Assembly (NCBI RefSeq): GCF_004337985.1
Contig: NC_043741.1
Coordinates: 1,492,269-1,556,268, forward strand
Source: Pyricularia pennisetigena
Taxonomy: Eukaryota; Ascomycota; Sordariomycetes; Magnaporthales; Pyriculariaceae
DNA: 64,000 nucleotides
Direction: 5' to 3'
Made by a program: the position numbers and the translations under genes. Positions 56,569-64,000 of the stretch are shown here, piece by piece (the stretch's first letter is position 1; each line of letters starts with the position of its first letter). The notes beneath the pieces were generated by a model. It ran no database searches, was not told the DNA's origin, and worked only from the letters and a program-made list of their open reading frames with translations.

Positions 56569-56621
56569 ATGGATTCGCGCGAGCCCTTGTTTCTCTACAA
56601 AGAGACTCGTCTGAACCTTGA
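56556..56621 (+). promoter_or_regulatory. uORF overlapping the NUP120 start codon
   Basis: The ATG at 56556 opens a 21-codon frame (MEAQNGFARA...) ending in TGA at 56621 and overlapping the NUP120 ATG (56569) in another frame. If it lies in the mRNA, ribosomes starting here would miss the NUP120 start, so it could lower NUP120 translation. Confidence 0.45.
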
Positions 56622-59600
56622 GCCATTTCCGTGCGCTATCGTTCACCTACACCTCAAAGCTTCCCACGCGAGCCAGCGGTCCGAGATCAACGGCCGAGTC
56701 TCGGAGAATGATCCTACGTATCGACTGAAAGGGCTGGCAAGCTCATCCGCGATATTTTATAGGAAGCATGGCGGCTTCCCTAAGGCATTTCTTTGGAGGG
56801 TACTCGACGGCGGCTACACCTTGAGCGTGCAACCAGTCGACCTTTGCCGACCTGAACAAGCTGCCGATGCGCCGCTAACTCTACACATACACTTTCCGGC
56901 GCCGCTCAAGCCGAATTGCATCGCCCTGGCTGATCCGAAGAACTCTGATGCGCTGAACATTTTTGCTATCGACGAATCGAACAACCTGTATGCTCTCCCG
57001 CTAAAGGCAGACGTCTTTCGCAAGCTCGTTGCAGTTGATGCCATACCCGTCGAGACACTGGAGCCGTTTCTACCCACAGCATTCAGCTTTAAGCATGTCC
57101 ACCGAATGGTTGCCGTCAGCTCCGACCAGCTGTTGGCTACACTGCACGATGGCGGCGTGCTGGTCTTTGACCGACAGCCGCATTCACATGGGAGTAGGTG
57201 CACTGGAGTTTTACAAGATTCAGGTTGCTGAGGTATGGATGGGACCTCGTTACTGACTGGCATTCATTCGATAGCTTCGGCCGCATGGAAGGAGACTTTT
57301 TACAACTCGTCAGGCTGGAAGCAGGGACTGCGCAACTTGCTTCCGTTTCAGGGCGGCCCAACGGTCAGGTATGGCAAGGTAAACATGGACCTGACTGCTG
57401 CGACCTCGGTCACTGTGACCTCTATGAACATCGATGGTGCTTTGTTCGTCTTCACCGTTTGTCTCGATCATCGCATGCGAATTTGGAACGGCGACGGCGC
57501 TATTCTTTACACCGGCGATTTGCTCAACTCAGATCGCAGCCCACAGGACGTAGGAAAGTGGACTATCGACCCGACCCAGGCCAATTTGGTCAGGATACTG
57601 GAGACCTCAGAGAGCCATTGCCTTTGCGCTACTTATTCGCCCATTGGAACGGGCGCGTTCAAGTTCTGGAAGACTACCGCATCCACGACTGAATCTCTTA
57701 TGGTCAAGGATGCATTCCCAGACCTCCAGCTTGTTCCCCCCACGCCTTCATCATCCGACATTTGGACACTTGCCGACTTTGGATTATCCCAAAATCACTC
57801 AACTAGGACCTTGCAGCTTTGGGTACTATGGAAAAACAACCTGACATATCGGGTTCAAAAACTAGATTTTAAGCCCGAGACTATAGGCACCTCGTGGGCC
57901 AACGACTGGGTCGATGCGTTCGCAGACCATGCAGTACCACCGGTCCATGGATCCACCGCCTGTGACGCGACAGACACGACAGAAAACTGGCTTCAGTTGA
58001 TCTTCACCCCTGGCAGGTTTACCCGGACCACATTAGAAACCGCTTTGACTATGTATGAAGGTGGATTGGGCTCCGCCAAGGGAACTTCGTCTAAGGGGAA
58101 GAAAAACCTGGCCGAGTCTATATGCGCAGTCCTGGGCTCGACTGCAAGTCTTGAACGTGACTCGTCTGGAGCTATAGACTATGCGCAGTTCAGAGCAACG
58201 AGCGAGATTCATTGGCGGAGGTTCTACCGGCTGCTGTTGGAACTGGACAAGCAGAGGGGGGAGGCACTCTCGCTGGCGATAGACCCCGAGACTGGCCTGG
58301 CTTGGGTTGTGTGCGCCGACTGTGTCTCTGTAGTCCGCGCCTGCAGTAGCATTGAGAGGGTATACCACAACCTCGTCTCACCAGAGGCCAAGTTTCGCGA
58401 CATCTCGGATCTTCTGACAGCCGGAAAAGCGTTCTTGGACGGCTTCTCTGACGGCATGCTGCAGACGAGTGTGGCAGCGCTACGTGCCGAGCTATTTGAG
58501 GACTCTTCAAGGACGGATTTCGAGCGCATACAGTGCTTTTCCGACAAGTCAGCGTTTTGGCGCCAGGTCACCGACGAGGATTGCATACAGGCCGTGGAAA
58601 CACTCGGTTCTAACTTTAAGCTGGTGGACTCTGGGCGGCTTTACGGTGATCTATTTTCTCTTTTGGATGAGACGGCAGCTGCCAGGAATCGGGCCAACGG
58701 GCTGCCCTGCACAGATTTTGGCAAAAAGCTCTTGGTGAAGGGGACACACGAAAGTGCCGAGCTGATCTGGCGCATCTTGTTCAGCCAAGTGATTCTTCTG
58801 GTCCACATGGAGAACGAGACGGCCGATGCAGAGGAAAGCCCGCTTCATGCGAGGTTCGATATTGGGTTGGTTTTCAGACAGCTTGTTGCGGCGCTCCAAA
58901 GATTAAACCTGATCAAGTTGCTGTCCAATGCGGACGTCGTCGAGCCATTCCCAAAACCAGAGGCCACAAAGCCAGCGTCAAAATCCGGAAGTCTGTCCCC
59001 CATTTCTACAAAACGGGGTGAAGAATCATACACCATTACATGCCTCGAGGCAACTATTGGACATCTCTTAGGGCTTTCTGTTCAGGACGACGAGCCAATG
59101 TCGACAGTCCTTACGGACGTCATCGTCAACGTCTGTGCCCTGAATAGCAATCTTGAGTTGCCAGTCACTACCATCCAGTGCTCCATGCTCAAGCGGGATC
59201 GACCAGACCTCGCACTTGAGCTAGGAGCATTCGCAGATCATAGCCCTTGGTCTACCTACATTCAAGGACGTGTCAGCCTTGCGCTCAGGGATTATGATGT
59301 CGCGTCGGTCTATTTCAAGAAGGCTGCGATTGGCATGAGTAAGTCAACACGATTCCTTCCAACGTCCCTTCTATAAACGACAAGACCTTGTGCAGGCTAA
59401 CATAGCGACAGGTGTTCCGATCAAGGGCGAGATGCACAGCGTCGGACTGCTGGATCACACGGAGCGGAAACAGTTAAATCACGGGATGCCCGAGTATTAC
59501 GCGCATATAGTGTCTTTGTACGAGAGGCATAAAGCATACTCATATGTCGTCGACTTTGCTCGCTTGTCGTTGCAGTTTGCCAAAGCCCATGATCAGTCCG

Positions 59601-60346
59601 ATACCCGGATGGACATGCTCGGCAGATTATTCTCCGCTTCAACTGCTATTTCGCGGTTCGATCTGGCACACACAGCCTTGCTTTCCATGACCAACACGGC
59701 TCTTCAACAGTCGTGTCTGAAGAAGCTCGTGGAGAAGATGTGTGAAACCCAGCAAAATGCCGAGCTAGTGAACCTTCCCTTCTGCAACCTGCAAAGCTCG
59801 GTGGACAGGATCTTGGAGCAGAAATGCCAATCCGCCAACGTCCAAGTCCAACCTGGACGTGGCGTTCCTTGGCACCAGATTTTGTACGCATGGCGTGTTC
59901 ATCACAACGACCACAAGGGTGCCGCGGCAGTACTCCTAGACCGAACCAACAAGCTCAAGAAGGCGGGCGAAGGCAACAAGCTTGTCGGCGACGATGTTCT
60001 TGACACGCCTGTCACGCGGCAGTACCTCATGCTCATCAACGCGCTGAGCTGTGTGGAGCCGAAGCAGGCATGGATCGTCACCGAAGAGGACAGCGGCCAC
60101 AAGAAGCCTCCTGCAGACAAGGCATTTGAGGACTTGATCGATGGCCTAGGCGGCGCTGCGAACAAGGACTCTACCGAGCTCAAGGTATTAGGAGACGACG
60201 GGCTCGGTGCCGAAGCTGTGGCATGGAAGAAGGTGCGTAGCCTGGTGGATTTGAAGAGGGATTACCAGGAAGAACTGGACCGAATAGCGGCGATACAGAA
60301 CAACCAGTTCGACTTTGTGGTAGACGACGACGCGATGGAGTTGTGA
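56569..60346 (+). CDS. NUP120: Nucleoporin Nup120/Nup160
   Basis: Three exons, 56569-57193, 57275-59338 and 59412-60346, give 1207 residues, normal for fungal Nup120. The N-terminal ~550 residues form the beta-propeller (LWRVLDGGYTLSVQP, LLPFQGGPTVRYGKVNMDLTAATSV, FVFTVCLDHRMRIWN), the rest an alpha-solenoid (AYSYVVDFARLSLQFAKAHDQ, VPWHQILYAWRVHH). Nup120 is a long-arm subunit of the Y-shaped (Nup84/Nup107) complex, which builds the outer ring of the nuclear pore and is needed for pore assembly and mRNA export. Intron 1 (GTAGGT...ATAG) and intron 2 (GTAAGT, branch CTAAC, ...ACAG) were fixed by phase; a second in-phase acceptor six bases upstream of exon 3 is too close to the branch point. Confidence 0.92.
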
Positions 60347-60916
60347 TCTGGGGAAGGTGGCTAACGACGAGCGAGCAAGCAGGCGGGGGACGGCATGAAG
60401 ATAGTGTTGTTTCCAGGCGCTAGATTCCGGATTTGTGATGATACCTCTCGATTATGGAAAGAAAAAAAAAACATACTACTAGGAAAATGTTCAATAGAAG
60501 TAATATTGCCGGTCCTTTTTCACCGAGCGCCGCCACCAAGAATGACTTGACGAAAGGAATTCCAGCCCTGAGTTGACTATATGGTTAGGTGTCCTCTTGC
60601 TCTATGTGTTCTATGGACAGTGAGTTTGGTTGAGCGACGATCACATCATTGCACTCCGCTTCGTCAAGGATGTAGAGAAGAGTTCGTTTATTCCAACTTC
60701 CAAGAGTCCCCCCGCCCTCTTGATTCAAAACTTGAAAGTGCGCTAAAAGATTTCACGGGAAGAAAAGGTATGTATGAGTTTGACGATGCCTCCACCCCAA
60801 TGCCACAACCGTCATATAACGACGGACAAAGAACGACAAGATAGGAAAGTTAATGGCACAGCAAACCCCCGAGGGATGAAGACCAAGCCACCGAAGAGAA
60901 TCATAGAGCCGCTCCA
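60347..60916. other. Convergent spacer NUP120/VPS26
   Basis: 570 bp between converging 3' ends; nothing but UTR-like sequence and a short A tract near 60,463. Confidence 0.5.
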
Positions 60917-62031
60917 CTACGCAGGAACCGCCTGTATCCTACTCTCGGGCGGTGCGGGCAGTTGTTGGCTTCCGTTGAGTTCCTGGGGTGTTTGTCGGTA
61001 AAGGATAATTTCTGATTGTTTGAAGTATCTTCGGGCGTCTGTGGCTAATTATTAGCGACGTGTTGCCATCGGTGTTGCCATTGGTGCGAATACAAAGCAT
61101 GATCGGATGCTGTAGCTTACCTTCGTCTATGAGGACCAGGCTGAGATAGTATCTGGTTGAAAACTTCTTGTTTACATCCCTGAAAGTTGGCGTGAGGTCG
61201 AATCCTCCCAGGAATAACCTGATGGGGATCGTTTCACCTCTTGACGGCGACCCGTCCATGATCTATGTATTTAAAAACCGGTTAGATCTCCTGATCCTGT
61301 GATAGCATCAAGAACCTGGGGCTTATGATCTTTGGGCTTACCTCAAACCTGACCAAGGTTTCGCTCTCGTTGTACTGGTTCGGCGCAGCACCCGTAGTCT
61401 CGCGCCTGATGATAGACAACTCCATGTGCTTGATCTTGAGCCTGACGAGTAGAAAATAGATTCTACCGACTATCACATCTTTCAAGTGATACTTTGACTT
61501 GGAGTACTCAAACTCGATGTGCAGACAATCCTCAATACCCACGTCCATCTTGATACTACTGTTGATCTCGGGGGGTATACGATAGCTGTAGACCCAAATG
61601 TCCTTCTCGCGGATGACGTCGGCCATGCGGCGCGAGACGGTGACGCGCACAAAGTAGCGCAGCTTGACATTGATGCCATTGTAGGACTCGTACTGCTTCT
61701 CGACGTTCTTGAAGTTGAAGTCAAAGGTTTGTGGGTGCTGCAGCTCGCCCGGAGCGGCAAGCTCCTGCACCAGGGAGAGGAACTCGTAATGGTTGCCCCG
61801 GTCAAAGAACATCTCTATGGAGCCGATGAACTGCACCTTGATTCCCGTGTGCTCGAGGCGCTTGCCATCCTTGGGCCGAACCGTGACCGCGCCCTTGACG
61901 GACTCGCCGTCCATGTAGAGAGGCGCCTTCTCCCGCCGGTTCTTGTCCAGCTTGATGTCCACCATTGATCGGTCGTCGCCATCTTCGAGGACGATATCAA
62001 TGTCCACCGGGGTCGAGAAGAAGTAAGACAT
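60917..62031 (-). CDS. VPS26: Retromer subunit Vps26
   Basis: Three exons, 62031-61342, 61262-61121 and 61038-60917 (GTAAGC...ATAG and GTAAGC...CACAG), give 317 residues, the family length. It is an arrestin-like beta-sandwich protein: MSYFFSTPVDIDIVLEDGDDR at the start, YMDGESVKGAVTVRPKDGKRLEHTGIKVQFIG, the FFDRGNHYEFL loop, ELAAPGEL and YRIPPEINSSIKMDVGIEDCLHIEFEYSKSKYHLKD in the N half, then GETIPIRLFLGGFDLTPT and YYLSLVLIDEDARRYFKQSEI in the C half. Vps26 binds Vps35 in the retromer, which recycles cargo receptors from endosomes to the Golgi. It is divergent from RPL9 with a 789-bp spacer. Confidence 0.97.
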
Positions 62032-62820
62032 GGTAGGCAGCCGGGGGCCGTGTGCGGGCGATGTATCCGAAGTATCTTATATCCCCGCGGTGGTGAAGTT
62101 TCAGCCAAGTAGCAACCGCGGCGCTAGGAACCCTCCGAGCACCAGCCGGAGTAGTGTCACTTCGAGCTTATTTTTATTTTGGTTGGAGGGCCGAGGTGAG
62201 AACTGCGTTATTCTATTTGACGTCGCCTGAAGAATGGTTGGTCGCTTTGCGCGTCAAGCTACCTGCACGGTTCCGTTTGCGCCGCGATCTAAGGACTGAT
62301 ATTACGGTCGGTATCTCGTTGGCAGAAAGATGCAATTCCTAGAATGAACAGCCCGGCTCATCCGTCCGTCAATGAAGTTCTAACTCAATGCGTGAGAAAG
62401 AGAGAAAGGCGTCAGAGCCCCAGCAGTCGTATTCTAAATTCGGCAGCGGACTGAGACCCGACTGCATGTTCCGTTGCCTATCACCACCGCTGAGTCGGGG
62501 CTGGGAAGATGGGAGTCGTCATTGGGGAAGCTAACAAGCCACAGGTTGGAGCTCATAGTGGGTCACATGGCCCCACAGCGCTCGACCAGTGGGCTGTTAT
62601 CCCACGTACCCTGGACAGGCAGAGAGTAAACCCATTGACAGTCCACGTGACATGAAGTTGAGGGGCAGTTTGAACGTGCGCGAAAAAACCGGGGCAATTT
62701 TTCGACCGCACACAAGAGGGAATTTCTCATAGCCATCGAAACAACTGAAGTTTGCCCTGCAGAGCAACCTTCACGTCGCCATCCAAGTTTCTCCCCTCCG
62801 ACCACGAAGACGCCGTCAAG
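62032..62820. promoter_or_regulatory. Divergent promoter region VPS26/RPL9
   Basis: 789 bp with both promoters. The stretch just before the RPL9 ATG (about 62,755-62,820) is C/T- and A-rich, as in fungal ribosomal protein gene leaders. No specific site was assigned. Confidence 0.5.
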
Positions 62821-63938
62821 ATGAAGTACATCCACTCAGAGGAGCTCCTGGAGGTGCCGGAGGGAGGTACGTCGAATTGAGAATTTCCGCATCGTCGTTA
62901 TTTGCGCCGACAGCACGTTTGGGCCGAGGGCTACGAGGCCAAACGCACGCCGGGATGCCAAAGACGGGAGACCTGCGATAATTTTATCACTGGGTGTGAC
63001 TTTCGTGGGAAAGTGCTGACATTCGAACTTTGGGAATTACAGTCAAGATCAGCATCAAGTCTAGGCTGATCACTGTTGAGGGACCCCGAGGTAAATTTAC
63101 CCTTCTACCCGTTGCTAGCATCGCAACAACTACTGCCACCGATTTCCGACCCGAAAGACGAACTAGCGACGACTTGAAGAGGATCATGGTCTGACGGAAG
63201 GATGGAACGCCCTTATAGGAAAGCTCACCAAGAGCCTTAACCACATTGCCGTCACCTTCTCGCAACCCAGCAAGAACGTTATCGGCATCGAGATTCACCA
63301 CGGCAAGCGCAAGGATGTCGCCACCCTCCGTACCGTCCGCACCCTGATCAACAACTTGATCATTGGTGTCACCAGGGGCTACAAGTACAAGATGCGCTAC
63401 GTCTACGCCCATTTCCCCATCAACGTCAACGTTGAGAAGAACAACGAGACTGGCAACGCCGAGGTCGAGATCCGGTATGTCGATTTTACAACTGCGATGA
63501 CGACTAGGCCTACCTGGAGGAGGAAATTTGGCCGTTTCTGGAAACCTGGAGGCAATTAGTGTTTGGGAATTTGGCGTGAAGGAATATGGACTGACGGAGA
63601 AATTTCGGTAGAAACTTCATCGGCGAGAAGCTCGTCCGCAGGGTCGCCATGCAGCCCGGTGTTGATGTCGAGATCTCGAAGGCCCAGAAGGATGAGCTCA
63701 TCCTGTCTGGCAACTCTGTCGAGGCTGTCTCGCAAAGCGCCGCCGATATCCAGCAGATCTGCAAAGTACGGAACAAGGATATCCGTAAGGTACGACAGTC
63801 AACCGCTATGCCACCCTACTCGCTTTGCTCTGGCGTGTACGCTCATATATATTCACACAACCCTACTAACACGCGGTTTAGTTCTTGGATGGTATGTACG
63901 TCTCGGAGAAGGGCAACATCGAGGAGATTGCTGCATAA
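62821..63938 (+). CDS. RPL9: 60S ribosomal protein L9 (uL6)
   Basis: Five exons: 62821-62866, 63043-63090, 63219-63474, 63612-63789 and 63882-63938; frame intact across all four GT-AG introns; product 194 residues, as expected for eukaryotic L9/uL6. Sequence hallmarks: [18 protein letters not shown] at the N terminus, [16 protein letters not shown], the [25 protein letters not shown] block, then [46 protein letters not shown] and the end [12 protein letters not shown]. uL6 binds 25S rRNA near the sarcin-ricin loop and the P-stalk base. Intron-rich 5' structure is usual for fungal ribosomal protein genes. Its 3' UTR runs off the window. Confidence 0.98.
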
Positions 63939-64000
63939 ATGGGGGTGCGAGTCGACTGCTTTCTTTGTGCTTTCCTCTGGGTCTAAAGGAGTGGCAATGG

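Noticed and set aside
63475..63611. Possible C/D snoRNA in RPL9 intron 3 (CGATGAC ... CTGA)
   Set aside because: Boxes resemble those in the snoRNA cluster, but the guide stretch before CTGA matches no rRNA segment I know and the stem is only 3 bp with a wobble.

Overview
This window is nuclear DNA of a filamentous ascomycete (Pezizomycotina, most likely a Sordariomycete). The evidence is short GT-AG introns of about 50-130 bases with CTAAC-type branch points, compact genes on both strands, and fungal proteins such as NRDE2/Nrl1, Erf4, Nup120 and RAD51. Long homopolymer and microsatellite tracts in the spacers and CTAGGTA-type motifs are compatible with Magnaporthales, but that placement is inference.

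Layout. 1-3,040: spacer. 3,041-4,975 (-): bZIP factor with a possible membrane segment and a probable spliced leader carrying a uORF (about 5,060-5,900). 11,557-13,266 (-) NOC4 is divergent from 13,706-14,747 (+) ATP4. 15,845-19,307 (-): NRDE2/Nrl1. 19,611-20,084: a 474-bp TA-flanked MITE in the NRDE2/CLC divergent spacer. 21,348-24,411 (+): CLC-type Cl-/H+ exchanger. 25,616-26,770 (+): peroxisomal MaoC-type dehydratase. 27,136-30,537 (-): DUF4203 (TM7SF3/TMEM198-like) membrane protein. 30,538-37,689 is gene-poor, with an initiator tRNA-Met at 33,902 and a probable decayed Q-rich gene at about 35.2-36.7 kb. 37,690-39,191 (-): ERF4-family palmitoyltransferase subunit. 42,220-43,771 (+) and 45,293-46,350 (-): two uncharacterised fungal membrane proteins. 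49,301-50,698 (+): PI-PLC X-domain protein. About 50.9-52.3 kb (-): a spliced, apparently non-coding host transcript whose introns carry box C/D snoRNAs. 52,540-53,892 (+): conserved, probably mitochondrial protein. 54,477-55,680 (+) RAD51; 56,569-60,346 (+) NUP120; 60,917-62,031 (-) VPS26; 62,821-63,938 (+) RPL9.

Most genes are housekeeping genes: ribosome biogenesis (NOC4, snoRNAs, RPL9), RNA surveillance (NRDE2), energy (ATP4), trafficking (VPS26, ERF4, CLC), nuclear pore (NUP120) and recombination (RAD51). I see no secondary-metabolite cluster, CRISPR array or intact transposon. The most notable content is the intronic snoRNA cluster, three members of which carry 12-13 nt antisense matches to rRNA segments recalled from memory, followed by the MITE and the decayed gene. 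Exon boundaries were derived by hand from splice signals and reading-frame continuity; homology calls come from recognising motifs, not from a search.
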